From Fretibacterium sp. OH1220_COT-178 (GTDB taxonomy: Bacteria > Synergistota > Synergistia > Synergistales > Aminobacteriaceae): a stretch of DNA of 64,000 nt. This document shows positions 1 to 10,400 of the stretch, piece after piece; the first letter of the stretch is position 1; each line of letters starts with the position of its first letter. The DNA is taken from positions 35,058-99,057 of the forward strand of contig NZ_RQYL01000008.1 of NCBI RefSeq assembly GCF_003860125.1. The letters are read 5' to 3'. Under the pieces are notes generated by a model, which saw only the letters and a list, made by a program, of their open reading frames with translations, was not told the origin of the DNA and did not search any database. A program made the translations under genes and the position numbers.

Positions 1-327
1 AACGGGGAGCTCCGCGCCCTGGTGCTGATGAGCCCGGAGCGCAGCAAAACCTTCCCGGACGTCCCGACGGCAAGGGAGCTGGGATACGACGTCGCCTACG
101 CGACGGTGCGCGGGCTCTCGGCCCCCAAGGGAACGCCCAAGGAGATCGTCGCGGTCCTGAACGACGCCGTCAAGAAGGCCTGCGAGTCCCCGACCTTCGT
201 CGAATTCATGGAGAAGAACAGCTTCGCCATCACCTATCAGGACTCCGCAGCCTACGCGGAGACCCTGGCGAAGGCCGACGCGGACAGCAAGGCCTCAATG
301 GAGCTGGGCGGCTACCTCCGGCAGTAG
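1..327 (+). CDS. tctC: TctC-type tripartite tricarboxylate transporter substrate-binding protein (3' end)
   Basis: The reading frame is already open at base 1, so only the last 108 residues of a periplasmic solute-binding protein are present. The segment has the Bug/TctC C-terminal pattern: LRALVLMSPER, PDVPT, ELGYDV and the RGLSAPKGTPKEIV block. Family knowledge: TctC binds a carboxylate outside the membrane and delivers it to the TctA/TctB channel. The next two genes are tctB and tctA, which makes the assignment firm. The substrate cannot be read from this fragment. Its start and signal peptide lie left of the window. Confidence 0.9.
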   Translation, partial: NGELRALVLMSPERSKTFPDVPTARELGYDVAYATVRGLSAPKGTPKEIVAVLNDAVKKACESPTFVEFMEKNSFAITYQDSAAYAETLAKADADSKASMELGGYLRQ

Positions 328-448
328 CTTGCCCTGAGAGCTCTTCAGGAGGGGGCGGCGCGACGTTTGCGCCGTTCCCTCTTTCCATATCCGCACGTAC
401 CGACGTCCGCGTGCCCCAGCCACACATCAAAAAGGAGCGTGAAACAAC

Positions 449-988
449 TTGGACGACATGGAGACCCCTATCCCCTCCCCGACGCCCGGAACGGCGGCGA
501 GCCCCCAACGTCCTCCCAGCCTTATCCTCGGTCTCTTCCTGATCCTGCTGTGCGGCCTCGTGTGGTACGAGACCGCGGGATACCCCGACGACCTGCTGGA
601 CGCGCGCAGGCTGACGGGCCCCGGCACCTTTCCGCGGCTCCTCGCCTTCCTCCTCGGCCTGACCGGCATACGGGAAACCCTCCGGGCCATTTTTCGCGGC
701 AAGCGGGGCTCCGTCCCGCAGGAGCCCCTGTCCCGTTCGGGGTTCGTCAACATCCTGTGCGTCGTCCTCGCGACGGCAGCCTTCATCCCCCTGACTCACC
801 ACCTGGGCTTTTCCCTGGGGGCGTTGGCCTGCATTCTGCCCCTGATGCTCCGCTTTCGGGTCCGACCCCTCCTCGCCGTTCTGGCCTCCTGCCTGACGAT
901 CGGCCTGATCTTCCTCATGTTCAACGGCGTCTTCCGCGTCCAGCTGCCCCGGGGCACACTGACCGAACCCCTGGGCTGGAGGTTCTGA
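449..988 (+). CDS. tctB: TctB small membrane subunit of tripartite tricarboxylate transporter
   Basis: This is a 179-residue protein with four predicted membrane segments (roughly residues 25-42, 70-90, 105-140 and 145-165), the usual size and topology of TctB. TctB is the poorly conserved small subunit that accompanies TctA in the inner membrane. The start chosen is TTG at 449, because AAAAAGGAG lies about 11 bases upstream; ATG at 458 is an alternative. It lies between tctC and tctA, with only 2 bases before tctA, so the three genes form one operon. The hydrophilic N-terminus (residues 1-22) is proline-rich. Confidence 0.85.
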   Translation: MDDMETPIPSPTPGTAASPQRPPSLILGLFLILLCGLVWYETAGYPDDLLDARRLTGPGTFPRLLAFLLGLTGIRETLRAIFRGKRGSVPQEPLSRSGFVNILCVVLATAAFIPLTHHLGFSLGALACILPLMLRFRVRPLLAVLASCLTIGLIFLMFNGVFRVQLPRGTLTEPLGWRF

Positions 989-990
989 CC

Positions 991-2478
991 ATGGACCTAA
1001 CGCAGCTTCTCTCCCTTTCCACCCTCGGGCCCTGGATGCTCTCGATGCTCTTCGGCCTGGTCATCGGCGCCACGCCCGGGCTCACGGCCACCATGGCGGT
1101 CGCCCTGATCATCCCCGTGACCTACTACATGCCGCCCCTCACGGGGCTGTCCATGGTCATCGGGGTCTCCGCCTCGTCCATCTTCGCGGGCGACATCCCC
1201 GCGACATACCTGCGCATCCCCGGAACCCCTGCCTCGGCCGCGGCGGTCCTCGACGCCTACGCGATGACGCAGAAGGGCGACAGCGGCCTGCCCCTGTCGC
1301 TCGATGTCTATTGCTCCGCGATCGGAGGCACCGTCGGGGTGCTGCTCCTGATCTTCGTCGCACCGGCTCTGGCCCGTTTCGCCCTGCGATTCACCCACTT
1401 CCAATACTTCTGGCTCGGGATCTTCGGCCTGTCCATGAGCGCCATCCTCAGCCAGGGCAACGCGCTGATGGGCGTCGTCTCCGCATCCCTGGGCATGCTG
1501 CTCTCCACGGTGGGGACGGACCTGACGACGGGGCATTACCGTTTTATCTTCGACGTCATGGACCTGGCGGACGGCGTGGGATTCATCCCCGTCATGATCG
1601 GGATGTTCGGCGTCTGCGAGGTCCTCAGGGCCGTGTCCCGTCCCGAACGGCTGGGAACGACCGCCCTCTCCGGATCAACGCGCCTGCCCCCGGCGTCGCG
1701 CGTCTTCTCCAGCATCTGGAGACACAAGCTGACGGTCCTGCGGTCCGCGGTCCTGGGAACCGTCATCGGCGCGCTTCCCGGCGCGGGCGGCGACGTGGCG
1801 GCCTGGGTCGGCTACGGGACGGCCAAAAAGCTCTCGCGCAGCCCGGAGAGGTTCGGCACGGGCTGCGAGGAGGGCGTCATCGCCCCCACAAGCGCCAACA
1901 ACGCGGCGATCGGCGGCGCCTGGATCCCCGCCCTGGTCTTCGGCATCCCCGGCGACTCCATCACCGCCATCGTGCTGGGCGCCATGATCATGTACGGGCT
2001 CCAGCCCGGCCCGATGATCTTTCAGGAGAACCGTGATATGGTCAACGGCATCTTCGCGATCGCCCTGATCTCCCAATTCATGCTGATCCCCGTCGGACTG
2101 CTGGGCATCAAGGCGTTCCGCCAGATCCTGCGCCTGCCCAAGAACGTCGTGTTTGCGCTGGTGCTGCTCTTCTCCATCGTGGGCAGCTACGCCATGCGCT
2201 CCAACTATTGGGACGTCGGCATCATGCTGGCGGCCGGCATCGCGGGGTTCCTGCTCGAACGCGTATCGGTCCCCCTGCCCCCGCTGATCCTGGGGCTGAT
2301 CCTCGGGAACATGGTGGAGGACAACTTTCGCATCGGAATGCTGAAGAGCGGCGGCGACTACACCGCCTTCATCGCCGACCCCATCTGCGCCGCGCTGATC
2401 GCCCTCATCCTCCTCACCTTCTTCAGCGCTCCGCTGGTGCGCCTGATCCGGAGGATCTTCGGCCCCATAAGACGCTGA
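991..2478 (+). CDS. tctA: TctA large permease subunit of tripartite tricarboxylate transporter
   Basis: This is a 495-residue polytopic protein. It carries the two conserved TctA signatures: GATPGLTATMAVAL near residue 25 and GALPGAGGDVAAWVGY near residue 255. It also has the EGVIAPTSANNAA / FGIPGDS region typical of PF01970. TctA forms the membrane pathway for sodium-coupled uptake of tricarboxylates or related acids with TctB and the periplasmic TctC. ATG at 991 follows the tctB stop by 2 bases, and the TGGAGGT within the tctB end can act as ribosome binding site. A GC-rich hairpin 17 bases after the stop closes the operon. Confidence 0.95.
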   Translation: MDLTQLLSLSTLGPWMLSMLFGLVIGATPGLTATMAVALIIPVTYYMPPLTGLSMVIGVSASSIFAGDIPATYLRIPGTPASAAAVLDAYAMTQKGDSGLPLSLDVYCSAIGGTVGVLLLIFVAPALARFALRFTHFQYFWLGIFGLSMSAILSQGNALMGVVSASLGMLLSTVGTDLTTGHYRFIFDVMDLADGVGFIPVMIGMFGVCEVLRAVSRPERLGTTALSGSTRLPPASRVFSSIWRHKLTVLRSAVLGTVIGALPGAGGDVAAWVGYGTAKKLSRSPERFGTGCEEGVIAPTSANNAAIGGAWIPALVFGIPGDSITAIVLGAMIMYGLQPGPMIFQENRDMVNGIFAIALISQFMLIPVGLLGIKAFRQILRLPKNVVFALVLLFSIVGSYAMRSNYWDVGIMLAAGIAGFLLERVSVPLPPLILGLILGNMVEDNFRIGMLKSGGDYTAFIADPICAALIALILLTFFSAPLVRLIRRIFGPIRR

Positions 2479-2495
2479 ACTTCAACCGTAAAGCA

Positions 2496-2520
2496 CGGGA
2501 GGCCCTTGAAGGGCCTCCCG
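2496..2520 (+). terminator. Hairpin after tctA
   Basis: CGGGAGGCCC and GGGCCTCCCG form a perfect 10-bp stem around a TTGAA loop. It starts 17 bases after the tctA stop and sits between convergent genes. No clean U-tract follows (CCTACAAAAC), so it may be a weak or bidirectional terminator. Confidence 0.6.
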
Positions 2521-2599
2521 CCTACAAAACGTGAATAAACGCTACGGACACCGATTGTGCCGGCGGTCCTCGGTATAAAATCGGGATCGTGGCAGAAGG

Positions 2600-4201
2600 C
2601 TAACGCCGCCTCAGGAGCAGCGGAGCCACCAACAGGAGGGCCAGGCCTGCAAGCCCGGCGTCGCACCCGCCGCCGCCATCTTTGCCGCCCGGAGCAGGAG
2701 CGGGCTTCGTGGAGGCGGTCACCGTCAGGGACCCCATCTCGGACCACGGGCTGGCTCGGACCATGGCGCCCTCGCTGCCGGTGCGGTAGTCGTAGCTCAT
2801 GCGCCACTCGTAGTCCCCTGCGGGCAGAGCCTGCGCCACCTTGTGGCTCGGCGAGCCGTCCGTGTTGCTTCCCTTGTAGACCGGTTCACGGCCGTCGACG
2901 TTGCGGATGGCGAAGCCCCCGGAGGCGCTCCGGCCCGAACCCGCCTTCGCGTAAACCTCCCACCGGCTGCCCACCGCCACATAGCCGTCCGGACCCGAGA
3001 ACGGCAGGGCGGTCAGGACGACGGCGTCTGCGGGCTGCGGCCCGGCATCCTTCGGGAGGAGGGGCGGCGCGACGGAGGCGGAACTCGCGGGGGAGAGACA
3101 GAGGATGCGGACGAAATCGAACTTGCCTTCTGCTCCCACGGAGTTGTAGATCACATACAACCTGCCCCGGGCGTCGACGAAGTGGCCTCTTTGCGAGTAA
3201 GTACCTTTTCCTCCGCTCCAGAACTCCCGGGCCTGCTGATCCGTCCAGGTGTCCGTCTGGTCGGAGATCGTCATCCGCCCTCCCGTCCCGACGTTGTACA
3301 CGGTGAACTTGACGAAATCACGGTTGACAACCGGCTCGTTGGTCCAGCCGACGCTCCTTTGGTAAGACCCGATCAGCAGCTCCTTGAAGTTCTTGTCCTC
3401 GTTCCATCCGGGGACTTCGGCCGCAGGGTCAAAGGCCCGAAGGCCGCCACCCGTTCCGATGTCCGCGTGGAAAAACCATTTGTAACACTCCTTTCTCACC
3501 ACCGTATCGGTCTGCTTAACGGAGAGCCACACCTTGCCGGTGCTGGCCTCGTAGACGGTGGTATACCCCACATCCCACTCATTGAGGGGCTCGAAGTGAC
3601 GCTCCGCCGGCAGAGTGCAGGTCCAGGTGCGGATGGGGCTCTTGGAGCCCGAGACACTCCACTGACTGAAGGAGAAAAGCCCGATCGTCACCTCCCGCTG
3701 CGCGGACGCCTTCGACACCAGCAAGACCTGGTCCGGGTCCTTGGCCAGGGAGAAGCCCGCAAAGACAAAGGCGCTGTCTCCCAGCGTGAAGTCCCGCACC
3801 TCCGGCTGACCGGTATAGCCGCGCTTCAGCGGCAGGCGATAGAGGTGCGTGCTGTCGCCGGCCAGCGTGTAGTAGACGTAGGAGGCGTCCCTGTCCGTCG
3901 TGATCTTCAAGAATCGCGCCCGCCCCGGGATCGTCATGAAGGGCTTGGCGAGGTTCAGGTCCTCCTTGCGCCCGGAGAAGTCCGCCGGCACCGTGTAGAG
4001 GTGCGAGGTCGTCCCCGCCGCGTCGTACAGCATGAAGTAGGCTTGGCCGCTCCAGTCCGTGGCGATCCGGACATTGCACCACGCTCCGCCGTCCTCGTAG
4101 AGATAGCTTTTCGTGTAGGCCCCGGCCGGAGCGCACAGCGCCAGGACCGCCAATACGCACAGGAGCAAGCCCCTTACACTTTTGTTTCCTCTTCGCATCA
4201 C
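2600..4201 (-). CDS. Exported protein with Synergist-CTERM sorting tail
   Basis: This is a 533-residue protein of unknown function. An N-terminal signal peptide (residues 1-28, hydrophobic core GLLLCVLAVLALCAPAGA) precedes a long extracytoplasmic body with many beta-rich repeats of the form VYYTLAGDSTHLYRLP. A domain near residues 395-500 resembles a fibronectin-like module. The end is diagnostic: a proline/lysine linker, then GGGGCDAG, a short hydrophobic stretch and terminal RRR, the Synergist-CTERM pattern of proteins sorted or processed at the surface of Synergistota. GTG at 4201 or ATG at 4198 are both possible starts; AAGGAGG lies 7 or 10 bases upstream. It is followed on the opposite strand by tctA. 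The function of the body is not recognised. Confidence 0.85.
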   Translation of the reverse strand: MMRRGNKSVRGLLLCVLAVLALCAPAGAYTKSYLYEDGGAWCNVRIATDWSGQAYFMLYDAAGTTSHLYTVPADFSGRKEDLNLAKPFMTIPGRARFLKITTDRDASYVYYTLAGDSTHLYRLPLKRGYTGQPEVRDFTLGDSAFVFAGFSLAKDPDQVLLVSKASAQREVTIGLFSFSQWSVSGSKSPIRTWTCTLPAERHFEPLNEWDVGYTTVYEASTGKVWLSVKQTDTVVRKECYKWFFHADIGTGGGLRAFDPAAEVPGWNEDKNFKELLIGSYQRSVGWTNEPVVNRDFVKFTVYNVGTGGRMTISDQTDTWTDQQAREFWSGGKGTYSQRGHFVDARGRLYVIYNSVGAEGKFDFVRILCLSPASSASVAPPLLPKDAGPQPADAVVLTALPFSGPDGYVAVGSRWEVYAKAGSGRSASGGFAIRNVDGREPVYKGSNTDGSPSHKVAQALPAGDYEWRMSYDYRTGSEGAMVRASPWSEMGSLTVTASTKPAPAPGGKDGGGGCDAGLAGLALLLVAPLLLRRR

Positions 4202-4366
4202 CGTTCAGCCTCCTTATTCGTTCGTTTGTTTGGTGCCCCACCCGCTACACGTTTTCTGCATCGCCTTTCCCTCCGCCGCCTCAGCCTCCTCTCCGGACAG
4301 CCAAGCTCCTCCCCCTGAAAAAACGTCCGCAGAACCATGAAAATTTCGGGCCCGATCCGCCGCCGA

Positions 4367-5533
4367 TCACCACGGGACGGTCTGCATCGGGGACCAGTCG
4401 CCCGGATAGTGCGCCGAATCGCGGTTGGGGTCGAACTCGGGGTTGTCGGAGTAGACCGTCTGCCCATCCGGCCCGGACCAGCCGAAGCGGAAGCCCGTGG
4501 GGACGCTGTGGGTCACGCCATCGTCGCCCCGCCACAGGTCGATGCCGGTGAGGGTGTTGGTCCAGCCGCGCATGACATTGGCGTTCGTCTCCGCCATTCC
4601 CCCCGCGCTGCCGGCCTGTCCCATCTGGCGGGCGGACTCGATGGCCTGCTGCATGTTGACCTCGATGGCCCGGCGCCCCTGGTCCAACCGCCGCTGCACC
4701 ATTTGGTGCCCGACGTTCTGCATCGCTATCCCCCAGACGGGGTCCACCATCGTCCCCGCAGCCATGGCCGACAGGATCCCCTCGCACCCCCCAAGCTTTC
4801 CGGCATGGGCCTGAAGCGCGATAACCGGGCCGACGTCCCAGAGGACCTGTTCCCCTCCCAGCGAGTCGACGGTAAAGATGTACTCCGCCATCGCATGGAA
4901 CTTGGCCTCCCACGGGACGCTGCCCTTCGTGAAGGTCGCGTGGACGATCGCCTCTTCGACGCGGACGTCCCGGAGATTTGCTCCGGGCAGACTTCCCCAT
5001 ATCGCGCCGATCTCCTGGCGCCGTCTCTCCCGGTTCGCGGCGTTGCCCTCGCACTTGTCCACCCCCACGATCCGTATCGAGGCGATCGCCCGGTCCCCTG
5101 CAAGCATTTCCCGGATCACCTCCTCAGGGCTCATGAAGGGCACGAGCTGGCGGCCCATCTTGTAGGCCTCATCCCCCGCAAAGGGGGACTGGCCGGAAAG
5201 AAACGCCTGGGAATAGGGCCCGTAATAGTTGAACCAGGTGTCGTCTCCCGGCGACTTGACGATGATCTTTATTCTGGCGGGATAGCAGGACGTCAGAAAA
5301 TCCCAGTTCACCCCGCCCTCGAGACGCCACCCCACCGGCAGGGTGACCACGGCCGCCGTCACCCCTCCGGACTGCGGGTCGGTGATGGCGCGCCGCTCGA
5401 GGCGCAGCTCCGCCGGCATCGCGGCGGATGGAAAGGCGAGGACCAACAGGAGCGCCGCGAACACCAGCCATGCCCTCGAGGCCGGCGAATCCGCGTTCCC
5501 AACCACGAACGTTGAAACATTTTCCATCGTCAT
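4367..5533 (-). CDS. Exported protein of unknown function
   Basis: This is a 388-residue protein. After a short cytoplasmic stretch it has a signal-anchor or signal peptide (about residues 21-40, LVFAALLLVLAFPSAAMPA), then a soluble domain with a QSPFAGDEAYKMGRQLVPF segment and a central GCEGILSAMAAGTMVDP region. The C-terminal 60 residues are polar. The start at 5533 is chosen because its ATG overlaps the stop of the upstream SPFH gene (ATGA), with GAGGGTGG just before it. Translational coupling implies that it works with the SPFH protein. I do not recognise the family; a secreted partner of the membrane-associated SPFH system is an inference from position only. Confidence 0.75.
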   Translation of the reverse strand: MTMENVSTFVVGNADSPASRAWLVFAALLLVLAFPSAAMPAELRLERRAITDPQSGGVTAAVVTLPVGWRLEGGVNWDFLTSCYPARIKIIVKSPGDDTWFNYYGPYSQAFLSGQSPFAGDEAYKMGRQLVPFMSPEEVIREMLAGDRAIASIRIVGVDKCEGNAANRERRRQEIGAIWGSLPGANLRDVRVEEAIVHATFTKGSVPWEAKFHAMAEYIFTVDSLGGEQVLWDVGPVIALQAHAGKLGGCEGILSAMAAGTMVDPVWGIAMQNVGHQMVQRRLDQGRRAIEVNMQQAIESARQMGQAGSAGGMAETNANVMRGWTNTLTGIDLWRGDDGVTHSVPTGFRFGWSGPDGQTVYSDNPEFDPNRDSAHYPGDWSPMQTVPW

Positions 5534-6693
5534 TCCACCCTCTTTCCACAGTTTGGACAAAACGCCGATCCGGACTCCAAAGCGGCCCCGCAGACACAGG
5601 TCCTTTGCAGCGCCGCACCGCACTCAGGGCAGAACCTGGCGCCGCGCTCCACCGTGGCGCTGCACTTGGGGCAGACGGACGCGAGGGGCTTGCCGCAGAC
5701 GGTGCAGAAGCGCGTGCCTTCCCTGCAGGGATTCCCACAGTGCGGACAGGCTGGAGGCTGCGGGACGGGTGCCGCAGGAGCCGCGTTCAGCTCCTGAGCC
5801 ATCTGTCCCGCCATCCGCCCGAACGCGCCCCCGGCTCCCATGCCCATGCCCAATCCAAGGCCGGCTCCCATCATCGGGGAGGCCCCGGAGGCGCCGGACT
5901 CGGCCAGCTTCTCCATCGCGTCGAACGACCGCATCTGCCGATAGTCATAACCGACGACCTCCATCCGTGCCCTCTCCGACATGGCCTTTCGGATGTCCAC
6001 GACGGCCGGGTCGTCCTCCGGCACGTTGACGGAGCCGACGTAGAAATTCACGACAGAAATCCCGTAATCCTCGAAGACGGGTTTCAGGCGCTCGACGCTC
6101 TCGTCCGCCATCTCGCCAAGGTACGCGCTGACCTCGAAGACGTTGATCTTTTTCTTCACAAGGTAGGAGGCGATGAGGTCCCCGATGCGGTTCAGGATCA
6201 GCCCTTTGAAGGAGGCGACCAGCGTCGCGCGGTCGAGGCGATCCCTCGTGCCGACGAGCTTCACCAGGAACTTTCGCGCGTCCTCGACACGCACCCCGAA
6301 CTGGCCGTAGGCACGGACGGGTATGGGGATCTTGTACTCCGGGTCCTTGAGCTGGAGCGGGTGTGCCGTGCCCCACTTGATGTCCAGCACGTGGACTTTG
6401 TTGACGAACCAGACCGACGCCTTGAAGGGGGATTCCCCTCCGGTCGGAAGGTTCAGGAGCTTTCTCAGGATAGGGATGTTGTCCGTCGAGAGCGTGTAGC
6501 GCCCCGGGCCGAAACGGTCGAGGGCCTGACCGTCGCGGAACAGGATCGCCTCCTGCGACTCCTGGACGATCAGCTGGGTCCAGTTGCCCAGCTCGTCGCT
6601 GCGCCTCGGGTTTTCGGGATCCACGTAGCGCCACGCGAAGATATCCGAAGGATCGAGGTCCTGCCGAAACTCCACGATTTGGAGGAGGGCCAT
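5530..6693 (-). CDS. SPFH/band-7-type protein with C-terminal zinc ribbons (COG4260-like)
   Basis: This is a 387-residue protein. Residues 1-250 match the SPFH/virion-core-like family (B. subtilis YdjI type): QIVEFRQDLDPSDIFAWRY, then ESQEAILFRDGQ, FGPGRYTLSTDN and a VDIRKAM segment. A glycine/methionine-rich linker (about residues 265-300) leads to two or three CxxC zinc ribbons (CPHCG, CTVCG, CPKC, CPECG, CPNCG). Proteins of this family are membrane-associated scaffolds, some linked to envelope stress. ATG at 6693 has AGGAGG upstream. It sits 14 bases after a zinc-ribbon membrane protein gene and overlaps the next gene by ATGA, so the three form an operon. The molecular role is unknown. Confidence 0.85.
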   Translation of the reverse strand: MALLQIVEFRQDLDPSDIFAWRYVDPENPRRSDELGNWTQLIVQESQEAILFRDGQALDRFGPGRYTLSTDNIPILRKLLNLPTGGESPFKASVWFVNKVHVLDIKWGTAHPLQLKDPEYKIPIPVRAYGQFGVRVEDARKFLVKLVGTRDRLDRATLVASFKGLILNRIGDLIASYLVKKKINVFEVSAYLGEMADESVERLKPVFEDYGISVVNFYVGSVNVPEDDPAVVDIRKAMSERARMEVVGYDYRQMRSFDAMEKLAESGASGASPMMGAGLGLGMGMGAGGAFGRMAGQMAQELNAAPAAPVPQPPACPHCGNPCREGTRFCTVCGKPLASVCPKCSATVERGARFCPECGAALQRTCVCGAALESGSAFCPNCGKRVE

Positions 6694-6707
6694 GAATTTT
6701 CCTCCTC

Positions 6708-7289
6708 CTACACCTGTGCCTTGAGGAGGCCCAGGTCGATCATCCGATCTATCTGCGTTTGCAGGTAGAAGATGCTGAACAGGAACGTCCAGAGGAGCGA
6801 GGCCGCTATGGACGCATTGACGGCGTTGCCGGGGGACGTACGCTCGGCATGGGCACGGAGCAGCCCGCGGACGAAGAAGGACATGTAGAAGTTCATCCCG
6901 GCGACGACCAGCCACATGAGAAACGCGACCTCCGCAGCATCCGGGGTGAACAACAGGGCGAGGTAGGCTCCATGGACGCCGATAAAACTGTTGATAAGCG
7001 TGTTCGTCCGTTTGGACTGTTCCGGATTGAGAGCCTTGAGGGATTCGCGGCGCAGAAAATACCAGAGGCTGATGTAGAACCCCAGCGATAAAACGGTGCA
7101 CAGAAGCATCACGGCAATGGAGCCGCGCTTGAATTGAGGAGCCCCCTCCGCCAGAGAGTCCGCGGGCACACCGACCGATCCTGCCGGCCCCCCGACGGAG
7201 GCACGCGGAACCTCCAACACGGAATCGCAATACTCGCACACGGTCGCTCCCGCCGGGAGCGACGCACCGCACTTCTGACAGTTGGGCAT
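6708..7289 (-). CDS. Zinc-ribbon DUF4234-like membrane protein
   Basis: This is a 193-residue protein. The N-terminus is a single zinc ribbon (CQKCG near residue 4 and CEYC near residue 18). A linker and about four membrane segments follow (residues 52-70, 95-115, 120-140 and 160-180). The first hydrophobic segment, with the LGFYISLWYFLRRE motif, resembles DUF4234. The start ATG at 7289 has AGGAGG about 10 bases upstream. It is the first gene of the three-gene zinc-ribbon/SPFH island. Shared zinc ribbons in this protein and the SPFH protein suggest that both bind a common partner, but this is inference. Confidence 0.8.
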   Translation of the reverse strand: MPNCQKCGASLPAGATVCEYCDSVLEVPRASVGGPAGSVGVPADSLAEGAPQFKRGSIAVMLLCTVLSLGFYISLWYFLRRESLKALNPEQSKRTNTLINSFIGVHGAYLALLFTPDAAEVAFLMWLVVAGMNFYMSFFVRGLLRAHAERTSPGNAVNASIAASLLWTFLFSIFYLQTQIDRMIDLGLLKAQV

Positions 7290-7443
7290 TTGTGAAAACC
7301 TCCTGGTTCAGCAGTCTGTACCACGAATTAACGGCCTAAGCCGATGCACGCCAAGCGATCAAACATCCAACCCAAGCACAGCAAATTCCGAAACCGGACC
7401 CGACCGTATCAAAGGGCTCATTTATTTCTAAAAAACGGTTTCC

Positions 7444-10400
7444 TCACTGCATCCTTTGATAGACGATGGTGAAACCGTTCGGGGCCGTGATCGCAAAGGC
7501 CATCCCGCTTGGGTCCCACTGGAAGAGGTTCGAGAATGCCGCCCCGGTATTCGTCTGCCCGTACATCCTGTTTCCCTGAATCTGGAAGACCCCGGCCTCG
7601 GAGGGCATCCCGTTCACCCACACTCCGTACTGGTTCCCCTGAATCTGCATCACCAGCTGCTGCCCGTTGACAAAGGCACCCCAGACCCCGTCGAGCGTCG
7701 CCCCCTGCGGAGGCACCTGAGGCTGCGGAGGCACGGACTGAGAGGGGTACTGCGGCTGAGAAGGGTCCGGGTGGGGAGGCTGCGGGTGAGGGGGGGAGCC
7801 CGCTTGCCTGTTGTACACCGTGGCCGTCTCCGTATCGGCGAAGGTGACGACCAAGGCTTTTGTCTCCGGGTTGTAGGCGGTGAAGAGCACGAGGGGTTGT
7901 CCGTCGGACGGCGTCAGGGTCACCCGATTGTCCGAGAGCGTGAAGGAGCCCTGGCGGAGGGCGCCCCCGGCCGGGGCGTAGCCCGCCTGTCCCCCCCGGA
8001 AGGTCAGGGTGCTGCCGTCGTCCCCGCTCCACTCCCCCTCCAGATAGCCGGCGGGGAACCACAAGTCGTCCAGCGGGATCAACTGGATATGACTGCCGCT
8101 GGCGCAGTCGATCATCCTCCAGGAGTAGCGGCCTTCCTCCGGAACCAGCAGGGCGAAGTCGCTCTTCACCAAGGTAAGCGCCCCACCTTCTCCCGGCACC
8201 ACCGACCTCACGATCGGCAATCCTTCCGGCTGCACAAGCAGCCGAAGATGGACCGGATCCGAGCCGAACGCCGAGAGCGTGGCGGCGAACGCCATTTCCC
8301 GGCCACTTGCCTGTTCGATCTCCAGGACCGCACCATTGGGGGCCAGGAGGCTGTTCGTGCCCGTCCGGGAGGGGACGATCCCCACGGCCGCGTAACGCCC
8401 GAGGAAGTGCTCGTAGCCCCGCTCCTGCGTCACCTTCAGATAGGGCGTCACCATCGGATTTTCCGCGGCCCGGACGGGGGGAGCGATATGGATGTCCCCC
8501 TCGCCGCCCAGGGACTCCGCCTGGACCAGGACGCGCATCCACGACCCGGCCGGAACGGGCTCCACGACGACGGAGAGGCCGTCCTTCCACTCGATGGGAT
8601 CCCCCACAACCTGCACGAGCTTTCCGTCCGCAATCTTGTTCAGGAGAGGACGAAACACGTCCTGTGGTTTGGGAGTGATGGCCACCACCGTCATCTTTCC
8701 ACCGGCATCCGTCACGACACCGGCCATCGAGACGATGGAGCCGAAGTCCGATTCGACGCCGATCTGAACCGGAATATCCTTCCCCAGCCCCGGGGAGGAG
8801 TAGAGCCCCGAGACGGTGATGAGCTTCGGGTTCGAGACGTCCACCGCGTCGACCTGGACCAGCGACCGACTCTCCCCGTTGGAAAAATAGTGAAGGAGCC
8901 CGGCAAGCTGATAGAGCAGCTCGTTCCGTCCGTCCCGAAAGACGGGCGTCCCGATGTCTGTCGTCTCCTCGTCGGGGTTGATATTTTCCGCCGGCAGCAA
9001 CTGGGAGAGCGACTGCACGTACTCGCCGTCCCGTTCCCTGGAGAAGGCAAAACCGCAGTACCCCCACAAGATGTTTTTCCCCTCAAGCGTCGCCTTGAGG
9101 TAGCTCCGCGTCATCCCGGAGAAGGCGGTCCCGGAGAGCGGGACGAACTCGGAGCTGGGCTCGATGGCGTAGTCGGCGCCTCTGCGGGGCGTCCCGACCC
9201 CCTGCTTCGGCACGGGACTGCCCAGCTCGACCGAGACGATCTTTGGAGGATCCATCCCCTCCTTCTTCTGCATCGCGTAGACCGCGGCAAGGGCCTTCGA
9301 CCACCCGACCGCCCGGTCGAAATCCGTCTCCTCGTAGCCCGGACGCACATTGTCGGCCCGCAGGGGCGCATACAGGGAGAGCCCCCGGCTCAGGGGGATC
9401 GACGGACCGGACTCGGTCGCCAAAATCAGGGGGCTTACGGCCTTTTCAACCGCGGCGATCTCCCCCTTCAGGTCCGTCCCGCACGGCATGGCCGAAAGAC
9501 GCCTCAGCCAGTCCATCAGGTCCACACTCGACACCGCATCCCCCTTCTCGCGGTAGTCCCCCGGCCCAATGTAGTTCATCGCGTAGAAGAGCGTCCGAGT
9601 CACGTCGCTCCATGCCTTGGGCGCCAGGGTGCCCAGTTTTCCGGCAAACTTCGCGCAGGCGGAGATGAGCGCGTCGGCCTTGGAAAGATCGAACGCGGTG
9701 AGGGACGCCGTGTCCCAATGGATCTTCAAGAACCCCTTGCATCCCGCCCCGACCATCCTGCGCGCGATCTCGCCCGTGTCGAGCCCCTGGGTGAACAACG
9801 GCAGCGCGGCCAGGTAGTCCATGCCCACCGAGGGCAGAATTGTGGCCCCCGCGACCATATACCGGGCAAAGGGCGCACACGCCGCCGCCACCTCCAGCTG
9901 GGCCATCAGACACATATCGAAGGTGAGCAGGTCCAGCTTTCCCCCCGGCAAAGATGGGGCCACCCGAGACAGGACGCCCCGGAGTCCGCTCAGCGTCAGA
10001 GCGTCCACCCCATCCACCGCACCCGGCGCGTCCTCGTCGCTGGCCATACTGATCCATCCCATGCCGTGATTCCAGAGGACCAGGGCGGTCCTCCGGGCCG
10101 GAAACTTTCGGACGGCGGCCTGCACGAAAGCCTCGAGGGTCTCCGGGGCCCCCATGTTCCGCTCGCCGCAGTCCGCGATCAGTTCCGAGCCGATCGCGTC
10201 CTTTCGGGTGGATCTTTTGACGCGGTAGGCGCGCGTCCCGGTCCAGTCGCCCATCTCGTCGCTGTAGCCCTTGGCCCGGTCCAGCAGCACGACGACCTCG
10301 ACCTTGCCGCCCTCGGGGAGCCCCTGCTCCATCTCCTTCAGATCGGTCAAGGCCCACTCCTCCAGGTTGTTGTCGCCGTCAAGATAGACCAGGATCGTCC

